Below are positions 7,987 through 16,931 of a stretch of 64,000 nt of DNA, in pieces. The notes beneath the pieces were generated by a model. It searched no databases. It saw only the letters and a list, made by a program, of their open reading frames with translations, and had not been told where the DNA came from. The position numbers and the translations under genes were made by a program. The stretch's first letter is position 1; every line of letters starts with the position of its first letter. Source of the stretch: Dyadobacter jiangsuensis (GTDB lineage Bacteria > Bacteroidota > Bacteroidia > Cytophagales > Spirosomataceae); assembly GCF_003014695.1 (NCBI RefSeq), contig NZ_PYAS01000009.1:124001-188000 (forward strand), given 5' to 3'.

Positions 7987-8019
7987 AAGCCGCGAGGGAC
8001 ATTCCCTCGCGGCTTTTTT
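7987..8019 (+). terminator. Rho-independent terminator of the CPRxC lipoprotein gene
   Basis: Perfect 13-bp stem AAGCCGCGAGGGA / TCCCTCGCGGCTT with a 3-nt CAT loop followed by T residues, 17 bp after the stop codon at 7969. Confidence 0.9.
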
Positions 8020-8068
8020 GATTCTATACTTCCAATGCCGACTTTTGACATTCATAGCAAATGAAGGT

Positions 8069-8344
8069 ATGAAACCAACCATAGAAATCGAGTACTGCCC
8101 GAAATGCGGCTGGCTTTTACGCGCTGCCTGGATGGCGCAAGAGCTGTTGATCACTTTCAGTGATGATTTGCATGCAGTGCAGCTACGGCCTTCGGAAGTG
8201 GCAGGGCGGTACACCATAAAGCTAGGCGAGAGCCTGCTTTGGGATCGAAAACGCGAAGGCCACTTCCCGGAACCAAAGGAAATCAAACAGCGGGTGAGAG
8301 ACATTATTGCACCGGATCGCAGCCTCGGACACAGCGATCGCTGA
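8069..8344 (+). CDS. SelT/SelW/SelH (Rdx) family redox protein, cysteine form
   Basis: A protein of 91 residues from the ATG at 8069. MKPTIEIEYCPKCGWLLRA has the CxxC of Rdx proteins at C10 and C13, after the first beta strand, in the place where animal SelW has Cys-x-x-Sec. The later pieces LRPSEVAGRYTIKLGESLLWDRKREG and the helix FPEPKEIKQRVRDII match the thioredoxin-like fold of the family (G-x-F/Y-x-V/I then W-xx-R). A thiol redox role is expected, but substrates of bacterial members are unknown. The upstream reading frame to 8018 overlaps a terminator and was rejected. Confidence 0.85.
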   Translation: MKPTIEIEYCPKCGWLLRAAWMAQELLITFSDDLHAVQLRPSEVAGRYTIKLGESLLWDRKREGHFPEPKEIKQRVRDIIAPDRSLGHSDR

Positions 8345-8602
8345 TCGGATTTGAGGGGAGAATGGTGTCATTTTGGCGTACCGGATTGAGGTAAGCTGCA
8401 ATTTTGGCATTTTATTGAGCCCTCGATTTCTGGGTATGGAAAAGACGAGATTAAAATGCGTTGATCCGCTTCAATGGCTGGTTACACGCAGATAAAAGAT
8501 GTTTTCTGACCACACCGTCCATCACATTTTTGGCCGAAAACGATCTTTGGCACGCAGTTTTTCGTTAATAAGTAAAACTTGTGAACCTAAAACGCGATAG
8601 CT

Positions 8603-9025
8603 ATGGAAAGCAAACTGAAAATACCCCGGGAGATGTTGATGAACATAGACTTTATCAACACAGTTAACGGTGGAATGAGTGAGCCCTCTATCAAGCTTGA
8701 CAAAGGGTCGGACGGTTTCGAAGTAGTTGTGAAAATTCCAGGCATCGAGGTTGAGGATCTTCAATTGGAGGTTGTAAAAGGCAAGAGGAACTCAAATAAC
8801 TTAAAGCTTTTCCACTTGCTGCCCATATTTTCACAGGAAAATTTGCCCGACGATGAGCAGTGGAAGACAATCCGTTTCATCAATACCTTCGTCATCCCGG
8901 ACGGAGTAGATATAGACAATATATCAGCAAGGTACGACGATGGTCGTCGTCAATTGGTACTGTTCCTCCCATTTGGAGATGAGCAGGGGGATTATCACCG
9001 GAAGGTTGATATCGAACGTTGGTAG
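8603..9025 (+). CDS. Hsp20/alpha-crystallin-like protein
   Basis: A protein of 140 residues. The central region fits a diverged alpha-crystallin domain: PSIKLDKGSDGFEVVVKIPGIEVEDLQLEVV is the DN-x-fEv-x-vdlPGf...di-i-v start, and FVIPDGVDIDNISARYDDGRRQLVLFLPF is the conserved strand pair with A-x-y-x-dG-x-L-x-i-x-lP. The tail lacks a clear I-x-I motif, and a stretch around residues 60-80 (LKLFHLLPIFSQENLP) is unusual. Small heat-shock proteins hold unfolded clients, so such a role is likely but the divergence leaves it open. It is flanked by a 258-bp upstream gap (8345-8602) in which I see nothing recognisable. Confidence 0.7.
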   Translation: MESKLKIPREMLMNIDFINTVNGGMSEPSIKLDKGSDGFEVVVKIPGIEVEDLQLEVVKGKRNSNNLKLFHLLPIFSQENLPDDEQWKTIRFINTFVIPDGVDIDNISARYDDGRRQLVLFLPFGDEQGDYHRKVDIERW

Positions 9026-9047
9026 AAATTAGCGACTCATTATAACG

Positions 9048-9075
9048 AAGCCTGGCAAATCGCCAGGCTTTTTTA
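9048..9075 (+). terminator. Terminator after the Hsp20-like gene
   Basis: Stem AAGCCTGGC / GCCAGGCTT with loop AAATC and a T run, 23 bp after the stop codon at 9025. Confidence 0.9.
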
Positions 9076-9278
9076 TGGCTCAGGGACCGCCTCAGAGGGC
9101 TTTTCGACAAATACTACAAAGTAAATGGAGGGTATTATGGTACTAATCCGGGTAGGGTTTGTACGCTTCCAATAGAATGCATTAAGATTGAGTAAAGATT
9201 CCCCACTTTTTCAAAAAAGGAATTACATATCTGTATCTTGCATTATTAATTCCCTTAGTGCTCGTCAATCTCAACGTT

Positions 9279-9608
9279 ATGAAAAAGTCTAATATTTTCG
9301 CTTTTATTGAGCTTACCAAGTTGGTCGAAGAACTTAAAGTTGACCAGTCCAAACTAAGGCAGAAACTGAAATCGCAGTCGGCCTACTTCAACATTATCGA
9401 ACCAAGGTATTTTTCAGAAGGACTGGTTGGAGAGTGGGAAAGCATTCTTAGCGTCATCAAGCAAAAAGGCGCAAAGGTGAACGAAGAAGGCCGTGTGGTG
9501 TCGAATGCCGTGAGCAACACGATCGACCACCTGAGCGACAAGGAATGTTTGTCGCTGGTAGAGCGGGTCAACTCGATCTACGACTCGGTAAGAAAAGAGT
9601 TTCAGTAA
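9279..9608 (+). CDS. Conserved-looking hypothetical protein, helical, cytosolic
   Basis: A protein of 109 residues from the ATG at 9279 (MKKSNIFAFIELTKLVEELK). It has no signal peptide or membrane helix. It is predominantly charged and helical, with an N-terminal heptad-like segment, a central YFNIIEPRYFSEGLVGEWESILSVI and a C-terminal helix LSLVERVNSIYDSVRKEF. I recognise no family. It stands alone, convergent with metG. The 250 bp upstream holds only the preceding terminator and an AT-rich stretch, with a weak TATCTTGC element around 9232-9239. Confidence 0.6.
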   Translation: MKKSNIFAFIELTKLVEELKVDQSKLRQKLKSQSAYFNIIEPRYFSEGLVGEWESILSVIKQKGAKVNEEGRVVSNAVSNTIDHLSDKECLSLVERVNSIYDSVRKEFQ

Positions 9609-9645
9609 AAAGGGGCCCTGCATGGTACTCCGCCAATGCAGGGCC
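9607..9645 (-). terminator. Terminator of metG
   Basis: Stem GGCCCTGCAT with matching arm around 9636-9645, followed on the minus strand by a T run (9607-9611), 7 bp past the metG stop. It may also slow transcription arriving from the gene ending at 9608. Confidence 0.8.
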
Positions 9646-9652
9646 GATGAGT

Positions 9653-11728
9653 TTAGTTCACCGTTCCGCCGTTCCAGACATCTTTGCCCGGTTGAACGAA
9701 TGCAAGGCTGCCGTCGCGGTCTTCGGCCATCAGGATCATCCCGTGGCTTTCCATTCCCATCATCTTCCTCGGCGCCAGGTTTGCAAGGTATAGCACCTTT
9801 TGGCCTATCACTTCTTCTGCTTTGAAATGCTCGGAAATGCCGCTCAAAACGGTGCGCTGCTCCGAACCAATATCAATTCGCAGCTTCAATAGCTTCTTGC
9901 TTTTAGGAACATTTTCGGCTTCCAGGATGGTTGCGACGCGAATATCCATCTTCGCGAAATCGTCATACTGGATTTCAGGTTTGACAGGAAGTACTGTTTT
10001 GCCCTCCAACTCATTCTGGCGTTTGGCATCATGAAGCTTCTGCACCTGTTTTTCAATCACGCTGTCTTCTATTTTTTCGAAAAGCAATTTTCCTTCCAAA
10101 ACAGGGGAGCCGGCAGCGAGCAGATCTGCCTTGCCCGCGTCTTGCCAGTTTTTACCCGACAAGCCTAGTTGCTCCTGAATTTTGGCTGAGGTAAATGGTA
10201 GTACCGGCTCTGAAACGATCGAAAGGGTCGCGGAAATCTGCAACGCAATATTCAATATTGTATTCACGCGCTCCGGATCGGTTTTGATCGCGTGCCATGG
10301 CTGCGTATCGGCCAGGTATTTGTTGCCCGTACGCGCAAGGTCCATAATCAATGAAAGTGCTTCGCGGAAACGATAATTTTCCATCGACTCGGCGATCCTT
10401 GCCGGGAACGCGGCCAGTTCGTCGAGCGCGGCACGGTCGATATCCTGTAATTCACCACGCTGCGGCACTTTGCCTTCGCAGAATTTCTGCGTAAGCACCA
10501 CTGCACGGTTGATGAAGTTTCCGTAAATACCTACGAGTTCGCTGTTATTACGGGTCTGGAAATCTTTCCAGGTGAATTCGCTGTCTTTGGTTTCGGGCGC
10601 ATTCGCGGTGAGCACATAACGCAGCACGTCCTGCTTATCGGGCAGCTCTTCCAGGTATTCGTGCAGCCACACGGCCCAGTTGCGTGAGGTCGAAATCTTG
10701 TCGCCTTCGAGGTTCATAAATTCGTTGGCGGGCACGTTGTCGGCTAGAATGTAATTTCCTTCGGCCATCAGCATAGCCGGGAAGATAATGCAGTGGAAAA
10801 CGATATTGTCCTTTCCAATGAAATGCACGAGCTTGGTTTCTCCCTGCGACGCGTCTTTCGCAGGCTGCCACCATTTCTGCCAGCCTTCGTCGGTGCCATT
10901 CTTTTGGATTAACCAGTCTTTGGTCGCCGAGATGTAGCCGATGGGTGCTTCGAACCATACATATAGTACCTTGCCCTCGGTGTCTTCAACGGGTACTTTA
11001 ATGCCCCAGTCGAGGTCGCGGGTCATCGCTCGGGGTTTCAGGCCGTCTTTCAGCCATGACTGGCATTGCCCGAATACGTTGGTCTTCCATTCGGAATGGC
11101 CGTTGACGTACGCTTCAATGTCGGGCTGCATTTTGTCGAGCGGCAGGTACCAGTTTTTGGTTGCTTTCAGGACGGGTTTTGCTCCCGACAAAGTTGAGCG
11201 CGGGTCTTTCAGTTCCAAAGGGCTCAAAGTTGAGCCGCAGCGCTCGCATTGATCGCCATAAGCATTGGGGTTGGCGCAAACTGGACAGGTACCTACGATA
11301 TACCGGTCGGCCAGGAATTGCTGCGCCGTTTCGTCATAGTATTGCTCGGTCGTTTCCTCGATGAACACCTTTTTATCATACAAATCCCTGAAAATTTCGC
11401 GGGAAGTTTCGTGGTGAACAGGCTTACTGGTGCGAGAATATACGTCGAATGAAATACCCAGCGATTTAAACGAAGCGTCGATCTGCTCGTAATATTTATC
11501 AACCACCTGCTGAGGGGTGAGTCCTTCCTTTTTGGCGCGGATGGTAATAGGTACGCCATGCTCGTCGGTGCCGCTGATAAACGCTACTTCTTTGCCGGAG
11601 GAGCGCAGGTAGCGAACGTATATATCAGCAGGTACATAACAGCCCGCCAAATGTCCGATGTGGATCGGGCCGTTGGCGTAAATCAACGCTGCTGTGACGG
11701 TATATCTTTCGGGATTGGAAATCGGCAT
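9653..11728 (-). CDS. metG: Methionyl-tRNA synthetase with C-terminal tRNA-binding domain
   Basis: Charges tRNA-Met with methionine in the cytoplasm. The protein has 691 residues. The HIGH motif is visible as GPIHIGHLAG (residues about 15-24), the zinc-binding insert as CPVCANPNAYGDQCERCGS (about 147-165), and the KMSKS equivalent as GDKISTSRNW (about 335-344). The C-terminal 110 residues (DFAKMDIRVATILEAENVP...GMILMAED) form an EMAP/Trbp111 OB-fold tRNA-binding domain used for dimerisation and tRNA affinity. The KMSKS motif reads KISTS, which is common in Bacteroidota enzymes of the long form. It is a single-gene unit with its own terminator. Confidence 0.96.
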   Translation of the reverse strand: MPISNPERYTVTAALIYANGPIHIGHLAGCYVPADIYVRYLRSSGKEVAFISGTDEHGVPITIRAKKEGLTPQQVVDKYYEQIDASFKSLGISFDVYSRTSKPVHHETSREIFRDLYDKKVFIEETTEQYYDETAQQFLADRYIVGTCPVCANPNAYGDQCERCGSTLSPLELKDPRSTLSGAKPVLKATKNWYLPLDKMQPDIEAYVNGHSEWKTNVFGQCQSWLKDGLKPRAMTRDLDWGIKVPVEDTEGKVLYVWFEAPIGYISATKDWLIQKNGTDEGWQKWWQPAKDASQGETKLVHFIGKDNIVFHCIIFPAMLMAEGNYILADNVPANEFMNLEGDKISTSRNWAVWLHEYLEELPDKQDVLRYVLTANAPETKDSEFTWKDFQTRNNSELVGIYGNFINRAVVLTQKFCEGKVPQRGELQDIDRAALDELAAFPARIAESMENYRFREALSLIMDLARTGNKYLADTQPWHAIKTDPERVNTILNIALQISATLSIVSEPVLPFTSAKIQEQLGLSGKNWQDAGKADLLAAGSPVLEGKLLFEKIEDSVIEKQVQKLHDAKRQNELEGKTVLPVKPEIQYDDFAKMDIRVATILEAENVPKSKKLLKLRIDIGSEQRTVLSGISEHFKAEEVIGQKVLYLANLAPRKMMGMESHGMILMAEDRDGSLAFVQPGKDVWNGGTVN

Positions 11729-11874
11729 TTGAATTCAGGGATTTGGTTCAATCATCGGAGCCTGGCCTGGCTCCCCGGTGTAGCCGGAGCGTAAAATTAG
11801 TAAAAAGGCTTGCAATGGTGTGACAAACTACTTTTTTACTACGAACTTTGACCCAAACAATTTGTTTTGCTTAC

Positions 11875-12873
11875 ATGAAAGTACTCATTACCGGTGCGAC
11901 GGGCTTGGTGGGCAGTGCAGTAGCCAGGAAGTTCTTGTCGGAAAATCATGAAGTATATGCGCTGGCGCGCCCCGGTGCGGATAAGCGCCTGCTCGCGGAC
12001 GCGCATCCGCGGCTAACCTGGGTGGAAGGTGACATTCTCGATGTGCTATCCCTTGAGAAGGCCATAGAAACGATGGATTACGTGGTCCACACAGCCGCCG
12101 TTGTGTCGTTTGTGCCGCGCGACCGGAAAATGATGTATAAAGTAAATGCCGAAGGAACCGCCAACGTGGTCAATGTGTGTTTGAAATACCAGACACGAAA
12201 ACTGGTGCACGTAAGCAGCATTGCCGCCATCGGGCGTCCCGATCCGCGTAAACAGGCAACCGGGCAGGGTGTGGTTTTGAACGAGGGGCAACGGTGGGAA
12301 GATTCGCCGGAAAATTCGGAATATGCCAAAACCAAACATATGGCCGAGCTGGAAGTGTGGCGGGGCATTGCCGAAGGGCTAAATGCGGTAGTCGTGAACC
12401 CGACGATCATTTTGGGTGAAGGTGATTGGGAAAAGAGCAGTACTCAGCTTTTTAGGTACGTATATAGAGAAAAGCCATTTTATACAGAGGGTATTGCGAA
12501 CGTCGTGGACGTAAAGGACGTGGCCGAAATCGTGTATCGTCTGGCCGGTTCGGACATTACCGGCGAGCGCTTCCTGCTTAACGCGGGGAGCATTTCCTAT
12601 CAGAATTTGTTTAACCTGATAGCGGATAAAATGCGCCGCAAAAGACCGTCGTTCAAGGTCGGTGCTGGTTTGGCCGGAGTGATATGGCGGGTAGAGGCGG
12701 TGCGGACCTGGTTGTTGGGTACAAAGCCGCTGATTACCAGAGAAACAGCGCAATCGGCCGCCAGAAAAATCACTTACGACAACGGCAAAGTGAAGAAAGC
12801 ATTGGATTTTCAATTTAAGTCTATTGAGGAAACGGTGTCCCGCATTAGTGAAAGTTTGCTCGGGAGGATTTGA
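11875..12873 (+). CDS. NAD-dependent epimerase/dehydratase (extended SDR)
   Basis: A protein of 332 residues from the ATG at 11875 (MKVLITGATGLVGSAVARKF). The glycine-rich GATGLVGS is the NAD(P) site, and the catalytic Tyr-Lys pair is seen as SEYAKTKHMAE with an upstream serine in VHVSSIAAIG. The pattern VEGDILDVLSLEKAI...YVVHTAAVVSF and NPTIILGEGDW resembles the dihydroflavonol-4-reductase-like group of extended SDRs, whose bacterial substrates are mostly unknown. It is divergent from metG with a 146-bp spacer, and no partner gene points to a pathway. Confidence 0.85.
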   Translation: MKVLITGATGLVGSAVARKFLSENHEVYALARPGADKRLLADAHPRLTWVEGDILDVLSLEKAIETMDYVVHTAAVVSFVPRDRKMMYKVNAEGTANVVNVCLKYQTRKLVHVSSIAAIGRPDPRKQATGQGVVLNEGQRWEDSPENSEYAKTKHMAELEVWRGIAEGLNAVVVNPTIILGEGDWEKSSTQLFRYVYREKPFYTEGIANVVDVKDVAEIVYRLAGSDITGERFLLNAGSISYQNLFNLIADKMRRKRPSFKVGAGLAGVIWRVEAVRTWLLGTKPLITRETAQSAARKITYDNGKVKKALDFQFKSIEETVSRISESLLGRI

Positions 12874-12949
12874 AATCCGGGGAATTATTTTATAACTTTC
12901 TTTCATTAACAGTGGTGCATTTGCCCTCGATTCTAACCTAGCGGTTCGT

Positions 12950-14356
12950 ATGATGGAGAAAAATTTTGGTGAAAGGAAGGATTATATGAAGGAGACACTG
13001 CTCAGGTTCGAAAGAATGCTGAAAACCAGCGAGCCGGTCTTTTTTGATTTGGACACTTACGAAAAGGTTACAGTACACTACATAGAAAAGGGGGATTGGG
13101 AAAAGGCTTTCAAAGCCTGCGAGATGGGCCTGTCGGATTACCCTTATTCGCTTGACCTGCTGCTTAGCATGGTCCAGCTGCACGCCAACCGCGGCGAGCA
13201 CGAAATGGCCCTCGAAATATTGGAGCGCGCCTCACTCTTTCACCCAGGCGATATCGAAATCTCTTTCATGCAAGTGGCAGTGGCCAACATGATGGGGGAA
13301 TATGAAGAAGCCATTGAAATCCTCGAAAACCTGCTCGGCAGGGTGGAGGACAGGGATGAGATCTACTTCCAGATCGGGCAGACTTACCAGAACTGGGGTA
13401 AATACGAAGATGCGATCAAATATTACAAACGGTCGCTTCGCAACAATTTGAACAACGAGAATGCGCTTTACGAACTCGCCCATTGCCTTGATCTGGTAGG
13501 GCAGCTGGAAAGCCATTTGGAATATTATAACGAGCTCGTCGACCGCGATCCGTTCTCGCATCATGCCTGGTACAACCTCGGGATTGCATTCAGCAAGCTG
13601 GAACGCCACGAGGATGCCGTGCACGCGTATGAGTACGCGACGCTGATTAAGGATGATTTTGCCTCCGCGTTTTTCCAGCTTGGGAATTCCTACATGAACC
13701 TGGAAAAGTACGAGGATGCCAAAATCCAGTACCTGCGGGCCATCGAGCTGGAAGGCGAACAGCCGGAAACATGCTGCTGCCTCGGTACTTGTTATGAGAA
13801 GTTAGGCGAGTTTGAAACAGCCATTAAATATTACCGGCAAACCGTAAAACTGGATAGCCAGTGGGACGACGGCTGGTATGGCCTCGGCATTTGTTTCAGC
13901 GAGCTGGGCCGTTGGTATGAAGCGGTAGGTTTTCTCCGTAAGGCGATCCAGATCACCGAGCTGAACCCTGATTACTGGCTGGCTCTGGCCGAAACTGAAT
14001 TCAAAGTTGGTAATGTCGTTTCGGCATTCGAAGCGTTTGAAAAAGCAGCGGAAATAGAGCCCTCCAATCCGGATATCTGGCTGAAATGGTCATACGTGCT
14101 GTTCGAGCAAGGTAACTATGCCCGTGCGTGCGATTTGCTGCAAGCGGCGATCGATGAAATGTCGGAAGAAGCGGATTTGTACTATCGCATGGCTGTTTAC
14201 CAGATCCACGCAGGACAATACCGCGAGGCATTGGTAAACCTTGAAATTGGTCTGACGCTCGATTACGATGCGCACGAGCAGCTTTTCGATTTCTTCCCCG
14301 ATTTGGAAAAGCAAAAAGCATTGTACCGCATTATCGAGCAGTACCGCGAGAAATAA
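12950..14356 (+). CDS. Tetratricopeptide-repeat protein
   Basis: A protein of 468 residues made almost entirely of TPR units. At least ten 34-residue repeats can be followed from about residue 30 to 445, for example YFQIGQTYQNWGKYEDAIKY, AWYNLGIAFSKLERHEDAV, AFFQLGNSYMNLEKYEDA and GWYGLGICFSELGRWYEAV, each with the W/Y-LG-Y-A-Y-A-P pattern. There is no signal peptide or membrane helix, so it is probably a cytoplasmic scaffold. Partners are unknown. Its stop codon directly abuts the stop of the convergent glycosyltransferase gene, with no intervening base. Confidence 0.85.
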   Translation: MMEKNFGERKDYMKETLLRFERMLKTSEPVFFDLDTYEKVTVHYIEKGDWEKAFKACEMGLSDYPYSLDLLLSMVQLHANRGEHEMALEILERASLFHPGDIEISFMQVAVANMMGEYEEAIEILENLLGRVEDRDEIYFQIGQTYQNWGKYEDAIKYYKRSLRNNLNNENALYELAHCLDLVGQLESHLEYYNELVDRDPFSHHAWYNLGIAFSKLERHEDAVHAYEYATLIKDDFASAFFQLGNSYMNLEKYEDAKIQYLRAIELEGEQPETCCCLGTCYEKLGEFETAIKYYRQTVKLDSQWDDGWYGLGICFSELGRWYEAVGFLRKAIQITELNPDYWLALAETEFKVGNVVSAFEAFEKAAEIEPSNPDIWLKWSYVLFEQGNYARACDLLQAAIDEMSEEADLYYRMAVYQIHAGQYREALVNLEIGLTLDYDAHEQLFDFFPDLEKQKALYRIIEQYREK

Positions 14357-15478
14357 TCAAGTCAGGCTTTCATAAAGCTGAACAAGCTGCCCGGCAATGT
14401 GTTTACCTGAAAATTGCTGAACGTATTGCCTGCCTGCCTCCGATAAAGTATTTCTAAGATGAACATCAGTGACCAGTTTTAGTAGCTGTTCGCTGATGTT
14501 TTCTGTTTGATAGGGATCTGCGTAAAGCCCGCCCGGCCCGCCCGCTTCTTCGAGGCAGGATCCTTTGGCCGCCAACACCGCTGTGCCGCTGTGTAATGCC
14601 TCGACGATAGGAATTCCGAAGCCTTCATAAATCGAGATATAGGCGAATACCTCCGCCTGTTGGTACAATGCAGGCAAATGCGCCGTCGACACATTGTGGA
14701 GCAGAAGCACCCGATTTTCAAGTTTCAGCCGCTGAATCGTTTCCGTGATTTTTTGCAAATAGCCGGTTGGCTTGCCCACCAATAACAGTTTGAAATCATG
14801 GTTTTTCAATCGGGCAAATGCCTCTACCAACCGGTGCTGGTTTTTGCGCTCTTCCAAGGTGCCGACGGAAAGAATAAATGGGCCGGCAATGCCATATTCA
14901 GCGCAAATGCGGCTTCTTTCTTGCAGGGGAAGCTGCTTTTGAAATACCGGGTTGCAATCCTGGTAAATGACTTTGATCTTCGCGTCATCCACACCATATA
15001 ATTCGATCAAATCCCGGCGCGTTTGATCGCTTACCGCTACGACGGAATCGGCGCGCTTGCAGGCCGACTGGAATTTGTGGCGGTAAATGGCGCGGTCGAC
15101 GGGCTTGAAAAGATGGGGGAGCCTTTCGAAAATCAGGTCGTGAATGGTGACAACCGACCTAATGCCTGCCTGGTGCAGCCCTTGAGGGATTTCGTTGCTC
15201 AGGCCGTGGTAAATGCTGACGTTATCTGCACGGAGCTGTCGCGTTATCCGCGCGTAGCGCCAATAAGCCGAAAGCTTCTGGTCGATAAACCCCTTGGGAT
15301 AATGTATTGATCCGCTGGGAAATCCGTCGAACAGATGTCGGTTGTTTTTGGGGGTGTAGGCAAGATATTCGTGGCCGGATTCATGCACCGTCAATGCATC
15401 GAGCACGAAGCGGCTGTAATTTCCCAGACCAGTTTTATTGGCGAACGCTCTTTTAGCGTCGAATCCGATGCGCATCAT
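14357..15478 (-). CDS. Glycosyltransferase family 4 (GT-B fold)
   Basis: A protein of 373 residues. The N-terminal domain begins MMRIGFDAKRAFANKTGLGNYSRF with the Gly-rich acceptor loop. The C-terminal nucleotide-sugar domain contains LSVGTLEERKNQHRLVEAF, LLVGKPTGY, and the GT4 E-x7-E motif in YEGFGIPIVEALHSGTAVLAA. It probably transfers a hexose during surface polysaccharide assembly; donor and acceptor cannot be read from the sequence. The neighbouring genes are not glycan genes. Start is either of the two methionines at 15478 or 15475. Confidence 0.88.
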   Translation of the reverse strand: MMRIGFDAKRAFANKTGLGNYSRFVLDALTVHESGHEYLAYTPKNNRHLFDGFPSGSIHYPKGFIDQKLSAYWRYARITRQLRADNVSIYHGLSNEIPQGLHQAGIRSVVTIHDLIFERLPHLFKPVDRAIYRHKFQSACKRADSVVAVSDQTRRDLIELYGVDDAKIKVIYQDCNPVFQKQLPLQERSRICAEYGIAGPFILSVGTLEERKNQHRLVEAFARLKNHDFKLLLVGKPTGYLQKITETIQRLKLENRVLLLHNVSTAHLPALYQQAEVFAYISIYEGFGIPIVEALHSGTAVLAAKGSCLEEAGGPGGLYADPYQTENISEQLLKLVTDVHLRNTLSEAGRQYVQQFSGKHIAGQLVQLYESLT

Positions 15479-15565
15479 GTATCACTGCAAGGCTTTCCGG
15501 GCAAAAGTCCGTATTTTTGCGGATACCACCGAAAATTATTGGTGGCTATTTTGTGTTACATAGGA

Positions 15566-16858
15566 ATGAAGAGAAACAATGTCCGCAAGCAGGGTAACCC
15601 CAAAGCATCCTCCCTTTCAACAGCCGAAGAATATCAGATACACACGCTGGCCAACGGGATCCGTATTGCACATAAGCAGGTTCCTTACACGCAAATAGCG
15701 CATTGCGGCATTATGCTCGACATCGGTAGCCGCGACGAATTACCGCATCAGCAAGGCCTCGCCCACTTCTGGGAGCACATGGCTTTCAAGGGTACCGAGA
15801 AGCGAAGCTCCTACCACGTGATCAATCGGCTTGAAAACGTCGGCGGCGAGCTGAATGCCTATACTACCAAAGAGAAAATATGCTTCCACGCCTCTGTACT
15901 CGACGACCATTTCGAGAAGGCGATGGATTTGCTGGCCGATATTACTTTTCATTCCGTATTTCCCGACAAGCAGATCGAGCGGGAGCGGAACGTGATTTTG
16001 GAAGAAATGTCGATGTATGTCGATTCCCCGGAAGACGCCATTCAGGATGATTTCGATCAGCTGATTTTCCCGGATCATGCATTGGGAAGTAATATCCTCG
16101 GCACGGCCGAAACGGTCAACTCATTTGGCCGGGAGCAATTGTACGAATTCATCAATCATAATATCGACACCGAGCGAATTGTGGTTTCATCGGTGAGCCG
16201 GTTGCCTTTTTCAAAAGTGATCCGCATTGCCGAGAAGTACCTGGGCGGTGTGCCGCATCGTACGACCAGCAGGCAACGCAATGCGCCTTTGATCTACACG
16301 CCTGTGCGCCAGGAACGCGAACGCCCGATCCAGCAAGCACAAGTGGCGATGGGCCAGCCTGCCTATGCATTACTCGATGAGCGCCGTTTGCCGTTTTTTA
16401 TGCTGGTGAATTTGCTCGGCGGACCCGGAATGAACTCCCGCTTCAACCTTTCGCTGCGTGAGAAATATGGGTTTGTGTATTCCATCGAGGCGAATTATAC
16501 GCCTTATCTCGACACTGGTTTCACGGGTATTTTCTTCGGTACGGAGAAAAAGCAATTGAATAAAAGTATTTCTCTGATCAACAAAGAGTTGAAGCGAATC
16601 AGGGAGGTGCCTTTGACTACATTGCAATTACATCAAACCAAGGTGCAGCTCATGGGCCAGCTGGCGATGTCGGAAGAAAGCAATATGAGTTTCATGCTTA
16701 TGATGGCTAAAAGTATTCTGGATACTGGTAAAGTCGACTCACTGCCGGAGATTTTTGGCGAAATCGAGCAGATTAGTGCGGCCCAGTTACAGGAAATCGC
16801 GATGGAACTGTTTAATGAGCAAAATTTCAGCTATCTGACGTTCCTGCCGGAAGAATGA
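15566..16858 (+). CDS. M16 family zinc peptidase (processing peptidase-like)
   Basis: A protein of 430 residues from the ATG at 15566; the longer frame to 15335 overlaps the divergent glycosyltransferase and was rejected. The inverted zinc motif HxxEH is present as HFWEHMAFKGT (H67, E70, H71) and the third ligand is the Glu in ERNVILEEM about 75 residues later. The C-terminal half has the M16 R/Y pair region (GPGMNSRFNLSLREKYGFVYSI). No signal peptide is visible, so it is probably cytoplasmic, unlike most Bacteroidota M16 pairs. It is convergent with a second M16 gene. Confidence 0.9.
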   Translation: MKRNNVRKQGNPKASSLSTAEEYQIHTLANGIRIAHKQVPYTQIAHCGIMLDIGSRDELPHQQGLAHFWEHMAFKGTEKRSSYHVINRLENVGGELNAYTTKEKICFHASVLDDHFEKAMDLLADITFHSVFPDKQIERERNVILEEMSMYVDSPEDAIQDDFDQLIFPDHALGSNILGTAETVNSFGREQLYEFINHNIDTERIVVSSVSRLPFSKVIRIAEKYLGGVPHRTTSRQRNAPLIYTPVRQERERPIQQAQVAMGQPAYALLDERRLPFFMLVNLLGGPGMNSRFNLSLREKYGFVYSIEANYTPYLDTGFTGIFFGTEKKQLNKSISLINKELKRIREVPLTTLQLHQTKVQLMGQLAMSEESNMSFMLMMAKSILDTGKVDSLPEIFGEIEQISAAQLQEIAMELFNEQNFSYLTFLPEE

Positions 16859-16875
16859 TATTTCAGTATTAATAC

Positions 16876-16915
16876 AAAAAGCGCTGCCAGTTTCATAAAA
16901 ACGGCAGCGCTTTTT
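16876..16915. terminator. Bidirectional terminator between the two M16 genes
   Basis: Stem AAAAAGCGCTGCC / GGCAGCGCTTTTT with a 14-nt loop. A and T runs flank both sides, so it can serve both convergent genes. Confidence 0.9.
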
Positions 16916-16931
16916 GCTTATTCAACCCTTT

